Assembly: GCA_947647645.1 (NCBI GenBank)
Contig: CANSLE010000070.1
Coordinates: 1 to 9,545, forward strand
Length of the DNA: 9,545 bases
Direction: 5' to 3'
From: an uncultured Microbacterium sp.
GTDB lineage: Bacteria; Actinomycetota; Actinomycetes; Actinomycetales; Microbacteriaceae
Shown here: positions 1 to 5,705 of the stretch, in pieces
How positions within the stretch are numbered: the stretch's first letter is position 1
Layout: every line of letters starts with the position of its first letter
Notes under the pieces: generated by a model
Database searches by the model: none
Told to the model about the DNA's origin: nothing
The model's input: the letters and a program-made list of their open reading frames with translations, nothing else
Position numbers and translations under genes: made by a program

Positions 1-333
1 GGCGCCGCGCGGCATCGACGGCAGGATGGCTTCGGTGAGCGCACGCATGCCGAGGAAGTTCACCGCGAAGACGACGTCCCCGGGGAGAGTTCCGGGGACA
101 CCGGCGACGTTCAGCAGCGCGTCGTACGACCCGGACAACTGCCCGACGGCCTCGTCAATGCTGGCGGGGTCGGCGAGGTCGACCGGGATGTAGCGAGCGA
201 CGGCGACCGTCGGCGTGTTCCGATCGAGCGCGGTGACCTCCACCCCGGCGTCGACGAGCTGCTGCGCGACCTGGGCACCGATGCCCGAGGACGCACCGGT
301 GACGATGAAGCGCCTTCCACGAATGGACGACAT
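1..333 (-). CDS. Short-chain dehydrogenase/reductase, N-terminal part (gene runs off the left edge)
   Basis: The 111 visible codons encode the NAD(P)-binding half of a classical short-chain dehydrogenase. They start MSSIRGRRFIVTGASSGIGA, with the TGxxxGIG nucleotide-binding loop at residues 12-19, an acidic D37 after beta-2 (favouring NAD(H)), VDLAD at about 51-55 and the NVAG motif at 75-78. The compact N-terminal half, with few residues between D37 and NVAG, resembles the 3-alpha-hydroxysteroid dehydrogenase / coniferyl-alcohol dehydrogenase group. That is a family impression, and the catalytic Ser-Tyr-Lys lies outside the window. The ATG at 333 is chosen because AGGAG (340-344) sits 6 nt upstream. 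The gene has its own promoter with an operator related to the one upstream of the large operon, so it is probably co-regulated and may oxidise or reduce a hydroxyl or carbonyl group of the same substrate. The SDR family call is firm; the substrate is unknown. Confidence 0.9.
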   Translation of the reverse strand, partial: MSSIRGRRFIVTGASSGIGAQVAQQLVDAGVEVTALDRNTPTVAVARYIPVDLADPASIDEAVGQLSGSYDALLNVAGVPGTLPGDVVFAVNFLGMRALTEAILPSMPRGA

Positions 334-339
334 GCCGTT

Positions 340-344
340 CTCCT
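340..344 (-). promoter_or_regulatory. Ribosome binding site of the left-edge SDR gene
   Basis: On the minus strand this reads AGGAG, 6 nt before the ATG at 333. It is a near-ideal Shine-Dalgarno sequence and fixes that start. Confidence 0.75.
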
Positions 345-348
345 GACT

Positions 349-366
349 GGAGCCGCCGTTGGCTCC
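349..366 (-). repeat. Small inverted repeat in the leader of the left-edge SDR gene
   Basis: GGAGCC and GGCTCC form a perfect 6-bp stem with a 6-nt loop, 4 nt upstream of the Shine-Dalgarno sequence and inside the predicted 5' leader. It could slightly affect translation initiation or mRNA stability. It has no T-tract and is not a terminator. A stem this short can occur by chance in GC-rich DNA. Confidence 0.3.
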
Positions 367-394
367 GTCTGGGCGATCCACCATCGGATCGCAT

Positions 395-417
395 ATTTGG
401 ACGATGTTCGTCTGATA
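395..417 (-). promoter_or_regulatory. Predicted operator, diverged copy of the site at 9331-9353
   Basis: Read on the minus strand this is TATCAGACG-N5-CGTCCAAAT. The left half matches the perfect operator half TAACAGACG at 8 of 9 positions, and the right half keeps the CGTC core, so both sites share GACG-N5-CGTC. It overlaps the last three bases of the predicted -10 box, where a bound protein would block RNA polymerase. The placement corresponds to that of the other copy. A TetR-type protein, most simply the one encoded at 2591-3265, is the likely ligand; this is inference. Confidence 0.6.
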
Positions 418-442
418 ATACTCTCGGTGACTGAAAGCGCAA
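415..442 (-). promoter_or_regulatory. Predicted promoter of the left-edge SDR gene
   Basis: On the minus strand the -35 TTGCGC (437-442; 4 of 6 consensus) and the -10 TATTAT (415-420; 5 of 6) are 16 bp apart. The predicted start near 408 gives a leader of about 75 nt before the ATG at 333. The promoter begins only 35 bp after the stop codon of the HtaA-domain gene, so the SDR may also receive read-through from the large operon. No convincing terminator lies between them. Confidence 0.6.
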
Positions 443-477
443 GAGCGATCTGCGATCTCGACGGGCTCGCGCCGGTG

Positions 478-912
478 TCACACGAAGCGCAGGGGCGCGA
501 GCTCTGTACCGGGGGCGTAGCGGAAGTCGAAGAGCACGGCCCCGTCTATGCGGAGCGTGGCCGCCAGCGTGCGGCGATCGACGTCGGCGAGCGCGACGCG
601 TTCGACCTCACGCGCACCGATCCGGGCCGTGAGCATCATCCCGGCGGGGCCATCGTCGAGCGCCGGGTCGAAGACCGCCGCGCGCAGGGCTCCGTGGTGC
701 GCGTCGAACAGCACGCCGCCCTGGAAGGCGGACCGCCCGGGCGGCGCATCGATGACGCGGGGGAAGCGCACTTCCGCGCCCACGATCTCTGCAGCGCCCA
801 CAGCGGTGACGGAACCGCCAGCGTCGATGACGTAGCGCCAGAAACTCTCCTTCACCGCCCAGGCGAGGACCGCTGTCCCGGACGACGCGGACGTGTCGAC
901 GAGCGGAGTCAT
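478..912 (-). CDS. Stand-alone cytoplasmic HtaA-domain protein (putative haem- or ligand-binding)
   Basis: The 144-residue protein is one HtaA-type domain from end to end. Near the N terminus it has WAVKESFWRYV (18-28), then RFP (49-51), FQGGVLFDAHHGAL (63-76) and the closing FDFRYAPGTELAPLRF (128-143). These match the family signature W-x-(V)K-x-SF-x-x-Y, FxGxVxFxxHxGxL and FxxYxxGxxLxP. In corynebacterial HtaA the haem-coordinating Tyr and His and a second important Tyr fall in these three places; here Y27, H72 or H73, and Y132 occupy them. Known HtaA proteins are secreted or membrane-anchored and take haem from host proteins. This one has no signal peptide, transmembrane segment or sorting motif, so it should be cytoplasmic. 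Its ATG overlaps the TGA of the MBL-fold gene (ATGA), giving translational coupling. An upstream in-frame extension exists but would run far into the MBL gene and was rejected. Function in catabolism is unknown. Confidence 0.75.
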   Translation of the reverse strand: MTPLVDTSASSGTAVLAWAVKESFWRYVIDAGGSVTAVGAAEIVGAEVRFPRVIDAPPGRSAFQGGVLFDAHHGALRAAVFDPALDDGPAGMMLTARIGAREVERVALADVDRRTLAATLRIDGAVLFDFRYAPGTELAPLRFV

Positions 913-1997
913 CCGACGAGCCCGTATCGGGTCGGAGCCGTGTCGACCACAGCGACGACGCCCGCGACCTCGAGGCTGCGCACGTGGGCGAAGGATGTGG
1001 CGAGTGCCAACCGCCGCTCGCCCGCGCCGAGATCGCGCCACGACCGCGACCAGGTCAGGGCGCGGGCGGCCTCGCCGACCGAGCACGGGCCCCGCTCGCG
1101 CAGCACCGACAGGAGGTTCTGCCGCCGGGCGGACTGATGGGCGCTCAGCGCATCGATGCGGTCGCTCAATCCGGTGAAGGCGTACTCGTGCCCGGGGAGG
1201 ATCACATGACCGTCGAAGGTGCGCACGTGCTCCAGCGCTGCGAGGTAGTCGCCGAGCGGGTCATCGCCATCGCTCGCGCCGGCGTGCAGTCCGACGTTGG
1301 GGTTGATCGTGGGGAGGACGTGATCACCCGTGAACAGGAGCTTGGCCTCGGGCTCGACGAAGCACAGATGACCGCCGGTGTGACCGGGCGTGTGGACGAC
1401 CAGGAGCCGGCGGGAGCCGACCGCGACGCGGGCACCGTCTCGCAGATGATCGTCGGCGCGACAGATCTGCGCGCGCATGAGGTCGGCGACGGCGTGCGAT
1501 TGCGCGCGCAGCGCGTCGACCAGGTCCGGGCCGGCATCCACCGCCTCCCCCCACCGTCGTTCGATCCGGCGCGACCGCTCCAGGGGGCGCGCGATCAGCT
1601 CGGCGACAGTCGCTCCCTCGCTCTCGTGGAGCGAGACCCGGGCTCCGGAGAGTCCCCGCAGCCGTGCCGCCATGCCCAGGTGATCGGGGTGGAAGTGCGT
1701 GACGAGGATGCCGCTGATGCCAGCCAGACCGATCCCTGCGGTGGCCGCGCCGTCCGCGAGGGCGTCGAAACCCTGCGGAGTGTCGAGACCGGGATCGATG
1801 ATGACGGCATCCGCCCCGTCGATGACGAGGTAGGCGTAGGTGAAGCGCACCGGGAACATCTCGCACGGGACCGGCAGCGCCCAGACGCCCGGCACGATCT
1901 CCGCCGCAGGCGGACACTCGCCGCGTCGCCACGCCTCGCGTTGCGAGGAGAGGAGTGCGACGGGCTCAGCCGGACGCGCCGTGCTGCGACCACCCAT
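909..1997 (-). CDS. Metallo-beta-lactamase-fold hydrolase with C-terminal helical/winged-helix-like extension
   Basis: This is a dinuclear-metal hydrolase of the glyoxalase II/LACTB2-like part of the MBL superfamily, 362 residues long. The metal-binding set is complete: HFHPDH (101-106), H206 in HTPGHTGGH, D225 in FTGDH and H270 in LPGHEY. Residues about 285-362 form an extension (SVLRERGPCSVGEAARAL and onward) resembling the winged-helix tail of LACTB2-like proteins. Proteins of this type hydrolyse thioesters, lactones or phosphodiesters. In a CoA-thioester operon a thioesterase or lactonase role is plausible but unproven. The start at 1997 overlaps the GntR gene by 32 bp and has only a GGGGGTG-like ribosome site. 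The fold begins near residue 30, so the true N terminus could be slightly shorter, but no better in-frame start is seen. The stop overlaps the start of the HtaA-domain gene (ATGA), implying linked expression. Confidence 0.85.
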   Translation of the reverse strand: MGGRSTARPAEPVALLSSQREAWRRGECPPAAEIVPGVWALPVPCEMFPVRFTYAYLVIDGADAVIIDPGLDTPQGFDALADGAATAGIGLAGISGILVTHFHPDHLGMAARLRGLSGARVSLHESEGATVAELIARPLERSRRIERRWGEAVDAGPDLVDALRAQSHAVADLMRAQICRADDHLRDGARVAVGSRRLLVVHTPGHTGGHLCFVEPEAKLLFTGDHVLPTINPNVGLHAGASDGDDPLGDYLAALEHVRTFDGHVILPGHEYAFTGLSDRIDALSAHQSARRQNLLSVLRERGPCSVGEAARALTWSRSWRDLGAGERRLALATSFAHVRSLEVAGVVAVVDTAPTRYGLVG

Positions 1998-2637
1998 CCG
2001 ACACCCCCATCCGTTGCAGAAGGCTCGTCAGGCTCGCCCTCAGGTGCACGGCCGTCGCCTGCATGGCCAGCACCTCATCGCGGTCGAGGATCGCATCGAT
2101 GATGACGATCTGCTCCGCGAGCGCCTGCAGGAATCGGGCCCGCGACGGGTTCACCCGGCGCACCCGCAACAGGTGTGCACGCAGGGGTGCCAACGCGCCG
2201 ACGAGGAACGGATTGGAGACCGCGTCGTCCATCGCCTCGTCGAGCCGATCGATCACCCCGTAGAAGACGTCGAAGCCGTCGTCGGCGTCGCGGCACGTCT
2301 CGATCGCGGCGGCGAGGTCGCGGCGCAGGTGGAGGAAGACCTGCGGATCGTGACGTCGGGCCGCCAGGCGCGCGGCTTGGACCTCGAGCGCCTCCCGCAG
2401 CTCGAAGAGCTCGACCACGTTCTCACTGTCGAACCCCGCCACGACCGCGCGGCCGTCCCGGGACTCGACCAGCCCCGCCGAGGCGAGGCGGCCGAGGGCC
2501 TCGGTGACGGCCGTCTCCGACGACTCGAGTCGCGCGGCGAGCGCGGCGGGGTCGAGCACCTCGCCGGGGCTCAGCTCCCAGGCCTGGATCTCACGGACGA
2601 GCTGCTGGAACGCCGGCTCGCTCCCGCGACGGATCAT
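1966..2637 (-). CDS. GntR-family transcriptional regulator, FCD (FadR-like) type
   Basis: The 223-residue regulator has an N-terminal winged helix (about 8-70; LVREIQAWELSPGEVL, then LESSETAVTEALGRLASAGL as recognition region, then the wing). An all-helical FCD effector domain follows (about 75-210, starting VVELFELREALEVQAA). FCD regulators usually sense carboxylates or acyl-CoA. Many hold a metal through Asp and three His. Here the usual FH reads FY (DVFYGVI) and the usual EH before the last helix reads EQ (AEQIVIID), so the metal site looks degenerate, although the late His in AVHLRASL remains. The ATG at 2637 is preferred because GAGGTG (2642-2647) lies 4 nt upstream and the domain starts right after it; the longer frame has a proline- and serine-rich, non-domain start. 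It overlaps the TetR gene by 47 bp out of frame and the MBL gene by 32 bp. Being inside the operon suggests feedback control of its own transcript. Confidence 0.87.
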   Translation of the reverse strand: MIRRGSEPAFQQLVREIQAWELSPGEVLDPAALAARLESSETAVTEALGRLASAGLVESRDGRAVVAGFDSENVVELFELREALEVQAARLAARRHDPQVFLHLRRDLAAAIETCRDADDGFDVFYGVIDRLDEAMDDAVSNPFLVGALAPLRAHLLRVRRVNPSRARFLQALAEQIVIIDAILDRDEVLAMQATAVHLRASLTSLLQRMGVSDGWSQHGASG

Positions 2638-3265
2638 CGGACACCTCGACCAGCTGCGCACGCAACCCCGCGAGCACGGTGTCCACGAGCCGCTCGGCGT
2701 ACCGGGCACGCTCCTCGACGAACCGGTCGATCGAGCGGCCGGGGATCATCAGATAGTGATTGATGATCGTCCCGCGCACGCTGTCGAACACCAGTGACGG
2801 GGACGCATCGAGCGGCACCTCGCCGCGCACAGCGGCGGCCGAGACGACCGTCCTCGCCACAGACTGCCACTCGGTCTGGAACGACGACATGGCCGTGCCG
2901 AGCACCTCGGGGAAGATCTTCGCCTCCAGCTGCGCGCGCAGCATGACCAGTCCGAGGTGCCCGGAGAGTGCGCGGATGAGACGCTCGGCGTAGGCGATCA
3001 GGTTGGCCCGCAACGGGGCCGACGGGTCGATCTCCATCGGCTCCGCCTCGGGCGCCGCCGCGCGGATCGCCTCGACGAGCAGCTCCTCCTTGCTCGACCA
3101 CCGGCTGTAGATCGCCGCCTTGCCGACGCGCCCCTTCGAGGCGACCGCATCGATCGTGAACCCGGCCCACCCCGAGTCGGCATACACCTCCAGCGCCGCG
3201 AGGAGCACCTTCTCCTTCATTCGCGGGTCGGGGGGTCGACCACGCATCGGCGCGGGCTGGGACAT
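2591..3265 (-). CDS. TetR-family transcriptional regulator
   Basis: The 224-residue protein has the classical TetR N-terminal DNA-binding domain: helix 1 KEKVLLAALEVYADSGW (17-33), then FTIDAVASKGRVGKAAIYSRWSSKEELL (36-63), in which GKAAIYSRW is the recognition helix. The rest (about 75-205) is a helical ligand-binding and dimerisation domain whose ligand cannot be read from sequence. It follows the thiolase gene after a 21-bp gap and overlaps the GntR gene by 47 bp. Its own ribosome site is weak, and an ATG seven codons in (MRGRPP) is an alternative start. TetR proteins typically bind 15-25 bp palindromes. The 9-5-9 inverted repeat upstream of this operon and the related site upstream of the left-edge SDR are the obvious candidate operators, making this a probable local repressor released by a pathway acyl-CoA or acid (inference). 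Confidence 0.92.
   Translation of the reverse strand: MSQPAPMRGRPPDPRMKEKVLLAALEVYADSGWAGFTIDAVASKGRVGKAAIYSRWSSKEELLVEAIRAAAPEAEPMEIDPSAPLRANLIAYAERLIRALSGHLGLVMLRAQLEAKIFPEVLGTAMSSFQTEWQSVARTVVSAAAVRGEVPLDASPSLVFDSVRGTIINHYLMIPGRSIDRFVEERARYAERLVDTVLAGLRAQLVEVSDDPSRERAGVPAARP
2642..2647 (-). promoter_or_regulatory. Ribosome binding site fixing the GntR start
   Basis: On the minus strand GAGGTG stands 4 nt before the ATG at 2637, inside the 3' end of the TetR coding region. It supports the 47-bp out-of-frame overlap rather than a longer GntR frame. Confidence 0.6.
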
Positions 3266-3286
3266 GGACCGAGTATGTCACGGCGC

Positions 3287-4450
3287 TCAGCCGAGCTCGC
3301 GTTCGGACGACAGCACGAGCGCCCCGGCGGCCGCGAAGAACAGACCCACCCCCTGCACGAAGCCGACACGCACCCCGTCGACCTGTGCCGCGGCCTCGCC
3401 GCGCAGCTGACGCACCGACTCGAGGATCGCGAACATCCCGTACATGCCGGTGTGCGTGTACGACAGGCCGCCGCCGTTCGTGTTCATCGGCAGGCGCCCA
3501 CCGGGCCGGGTGTGACCGTCGCGGATGAAAGCGGCGGATTCGCCGTGGCCGACGAACCCGAGGTCTTCGAGCCCGTACAGGGGAAGATGCGCGAAGGCGT
3601 CGTAGACCATCAGGTGGTCCACGTCGTCCGGTCCGATGCCTGCCGTCCGGAACGCCTCCTGCGAGGACAGTCGGAAGGAGCGGAAGGACGAGACACCGTC
3701 CATCTGGGACAGCAGAGGCGACTCCGCCGACTCGCCGGACCCCTGCAGGTAGACCGCGCGCGCAGCCGACGGCAGATCCGCGGCGCGCTCGGCGGAGACC
3801 AGCACCAGAGCTCCCCCGCCGTCGGTCACGACGCAGCACATGTCCTTGGTGAACGGGTAGGCGACGGGAGAGGCCGCCATCACCTCGTCGACGGTGGTCG
3901 GTTCCCTCCTCAGCGCGCGGGGGTTGCGCTGCGCCCATTCCCGCTGGGCGACGACCGGCTCGGCGAGATCGCGCACGTCCATCCCGCGATCGTGGAGGAA
4001 GCGCAGCGCGGGCAGGGTGAACGTGGAGTACGGGGCGAGAGCGCCGAACGGCATCTCGAACTGACCCGGCAGCGACGACGGGGGACGGTTCCACGGCGGC
4101 ATGCCGACACGCGAGCGCCCCGACTCGCCGTGCGTGATCAGCACGACGTCGGCGGCGCCACTGGCGATCGCCGCCGCGGCGTGGCGCACGTGGAGCATGA
4201 AGCTGCCGCCGCCCACCATGGTTCCGTCCAGGTACCTCGGCACGATGCCGAGGTAGTCGGAGACCTCCATCGCCATCGGACCTGCGGTGATGATCCCGTC
4301 GACATCGGCGACGGTGAGACCGGCATCACGGAGCGCATTGAGCGCGGCATTGGCATGCAGATCGAGCATCGACATGCCGGGGAGGCTCCCGAGCGCGTCG
4401 GTCTCGGCGGCGCCCACGATCGCGACGGCGCCGCGGTGGATGCCGCTCAC
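3287..4450 (-). CDS. SCP-x/Ltp2-like thiolase-superfamily protein (thiolase or retro-aldolase)
   Basis: The 387-residue protein has the thiolase fold of the non-specific lipid-transfer/SCP-x group: AIVGAAETD (10-18), DVDGIITAG (49-57), AAAAIASGAADVVLI (91-105), TKDMCCVVTDGGGALVL (201-217), YDAFAHLPLYGLEDLGF (283-299), GGRLPMNTNGGGLS (317-330) and VRQLRGEA (346-353). The region where degradative thiolases carry the nucleophilic Cys reads VGGGSFMLHVRH here, with no Cys. H333 in YTHTGMYGM keeps the position of the C-terminal catalytic His, and Y283 lies in the D-x-F segment where Ltp2-type aldolases have a catalytic Tyr. With the adjacent DUF35 protein this suggests C-C cleavage of a 3-hydroxyacyl-CoA by retro-aldol chemistry, or a modified thiolase. 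The start is GTG at 4450, overlapping the TGA of the DUF35 gene (GTGA); a longer upstream frame is only a shadow of that gene. Family certain, reaction uncertain. Confidence 0.9.
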   Translation of the reverse strand: MSGIHRGAVAIVGAAETDALGSLPGMSMLDLHANAALNALRDAGLTVADVDGIITAGPMAMEVSDYLGIVPRYLDGTMVGGGSFMLHVRHAAAAIASGAADVVLITHGESGRSRVGMPPWNRPPSSLPGQFEMPFGALAPYSTFTLPALRFLHDRGMDVRDLAEPVVAQREWAQRNPRALRREPTTVDEVMAASPVAYPFTKDMCCVVTDGGGALVLVSAERAADLPSAARAVYLQGSGESAESPLLSQMDGVSSFRSFRLSSQEAFRTAGIGPDDVDHLMVYDAFAHLPLYGLEDLGFVGHGESAAFIRDGHTRPGGRLPMNTNGGGLSYTHTGMYGMFAILESVRQLRGEAAAQVDGVRVGFVQGVGLFFAAAGALVLSSERELG

Positions 4451-4863
4451 GAGGGCACCCCCTCGGTCAGGACCGGGGCGAACACCGGCAGCACCGCGTC
4501 GCCGGCAGGACGGAACACCACGTGCAGCGGCATGTCGAGCCGGAGCTCGGCGGGGTCGGGCTCCACCTCGACGATGTTGGTCATGAGCGTGGGACCCTCC
4601 TCGAGACGGACGAGCGCGATGATCGGCGAGAGCACGTCGACACCCGGCAGGGGACGATGGTTGATGATGTACGACACCAGGGTGGCCCGCCCGCTGGCCT
4701 CGATCCACTCGATCTCCTCATCCGGGTCGAACGGGCTGTACGGGCGAGGGTAGAAGAAGCACCTGCCCGTCGACCGGCCGCGCTGCAGGCGCAGCACGCC
4801 CTCGCGGACACCGTCCCAGAACGGCGCGGTCACGGGCGTCGGCTCGGGTTCGAGGAAGCTCAT
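4447..4863 (-). CDS. DUF35 OB-fold protein with degenerate zinc ribbon, thiolase partner
   Basis: The 138-residue protein has the DUF35 layout: an N-terminal helix (PFWDGVREGVLRLQ, 14-27), the zinc-ribbon region (28-48), then an OB fold (about 50-130; IEWIEASGRATLVSYIINHR, IIALVRLEEGPTLMTNIVEV, LHVVFRPAG). In the family four Cys in two CxxC pairs bind zinc around the YPR motif. Here the segment reads RSTGRCFFYPRPYSPF, with a single Cys (C35) in a shifted place and Ser/Asp where the second pair would be, so zinc binding is probably lost. DUF35 proteins partner thiolase-like enzymes; ChsH2-DUF35 with Ltp2 forms the steroid side-chain-cleaving aldolase. The gene sits between a MaoC hydratase and the thiolase with 4-bp overlaps on both sides (ATGA and GTGA), which supports a stoichiometric hydratase-DUF35-thiolase assembly. 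In Chs systems DUF35 is often fused to MaoC; here it is separate. Confidence 0.85.
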   Translation of the reverse strand: MSFLEPEPTPVTAPFWDGVREGVLRLQRGRSTGRCFFYPRPYSPFDPDEEIEWIEASGRATLVSYIINHRPLPGVDVLSPIIALVRLEEGPTLMTNIVEVEPDPAELRLDMPLHVVFRPAGDAVLPVFAPVLTEGVPS

Positions 4864-5705
4864 CGCGCACGCTCGGTGAAGACGCCGCGTGTGAGCACGG
4901 GACGATCGTCGACGAGCACCTGGAAGTGATGGGTGCTCTCGTCCCTCCGCCACATCTGGACCTCGAACTCCGCGCCCGGCAGCACAGGCGCCGCGAACCG
5001 CGCGCTCATCGAGCCGAAGCGCGACGGATCGTCGTCGACGAGAGTCAGCAGCGCACGCCCCGTGAAACCGTACCCGCACAGGCCGTGGAGGATCGGCATG
5101 TCGAATCCGGCTTCCGCCGCGAACGTCGGGTCGGAATGCAGCGGGTTGCGGTCGCCGCTGAGGCGGTAGAGGAGCGCCTGATCCCGTCGGGTGGGGAGGA
5201 CGACCACGGCGTCCGGCTCTCGCTCGGGCACCGACCACGGGGTCGACGCGCCCCGCGGACCCCCGAAGCCGCCTTCCCCCCGCACGAAGATCGTGGTCGT
5301 GGTCTCGGCGACCGCCGCACCCGTCTGCGGGTCGACGAAGGAGGCGCCGATGAGGATCAGAGCGTCATCGCCCTTGTCGAGCATCTCGATCACGCGATGC
5401 GTGCGGCGCAGACGGCCCTCCGGCGGGAGGTCGGCGTAGAGGGTGACGCTCTGCTCGGCGTGGAGCACCTGCGTCATGGAGAAGTCGCCGAGGTCGATCC
5501 CACCTCCTCCGCTGAGAATCACCGGAAAGGTGGGCAGGACGCGCTGCGTGACCCCCGCGGAGTTCTCCGTCGTGTAGGCGAGCTCTCGCTGCGGGTCGGC
5601 CGCGCCGGCTCCGACACCGAGCGCGTAGAGAATCGCATCGGTGCTCGTCCACTCGGCGTAGCCGCCGTCGGCGACCGTTCCCACGGCATCCAGGTTGAGG
5701 GTCAT
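4860..5705 (-). CDS. MaoC-family (R)-specific 2-enoyl-CoA hydratase, double hotdog
   Basis: The 281-residue protein has two hotdog halves, as in hydratase 2 and peroxisomal MFE-2. The N-terminal half (about 1-140) lacks catalytic residues and probably shapes the acyl pocket. The C-terminal half carries the hydratase-2 signature YRLSGDRNPLHSDP (180-193) followed by AGFDMPILHGLCGYG, with the D185/N187/H190 catalytic set. It should add water to a trans-2-enoyl-CoA to give an (R)-3-hydroxyacyl-CoA in the cytoplasm. MTLNLDAVG is the usual N terminus of this family. The ATG at 5705 overlaps the stop of the crotonase gene (ATGA), and the stop overlaps the DUF35 start (ATGA). The double-hotdog form favours bulky or long acyl chains, such as steroid or branched side chains, over short ones. 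Its product suits either the SDR or the thiolase/DUF35 pair next to it. Confidence 0.92.
   Translation of the reverse strand: MTLNLDAVGTVADGGYAEWTSTDAILYALGVGAGAADPQRELAYTTENSAGVTQRVLPTFPVILSGGGGIDLGDFSMTQVLHAEQSVTLYADLPPEGRLRRTHRVIEMLDKGDDALILIGASFVDPQTGAAVAETTTTIFVRGEGGFGGPRGASTPWSVPEREPDAVVVLPTRRDQALLYRLSGDRNPLHSDPTFAAEAGFDMPILHGLCGYGFTGRALLTLVDDDPSRFGSMSARFAAPVLPGAEFEVQMWRRDESTHHFQVLVDDRPVLTRGVFTERAR

Noticed and set aside
445..457. Direct repeat GCGATC-T-GCGATC upstream of the left-edge SDR promoter
   Set aside because: A six-base repeat in GC-rich DNA is expected by chance, and there is no matching element at the other promoter.
443..477. Search for a terminator between the HtaA-domain gene and the next promoter
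   Set aside because: I found no stable stem with a following T-tract, so no terminator is called; read-through into the SDR gene is possible.
2634..4094. Long second minus-strand frame (486 residues) through the thiolase and TetR region
   Set aside because: It is Arg/Gly/Pro/Ala-rich and crosses a real gene boundary, whereas the other frame gives intact thiolase and TetR motifs.
2957..4753. 598-residue open frame on the plus strand opposite the TetR, thiolase and DUF35 genes
   Set aside because: It is the antisense of three well-recognised genes, is rich in Arg, Gly, His and Asp without any family motif, and arises because GC-rich DNA has few stop codons.
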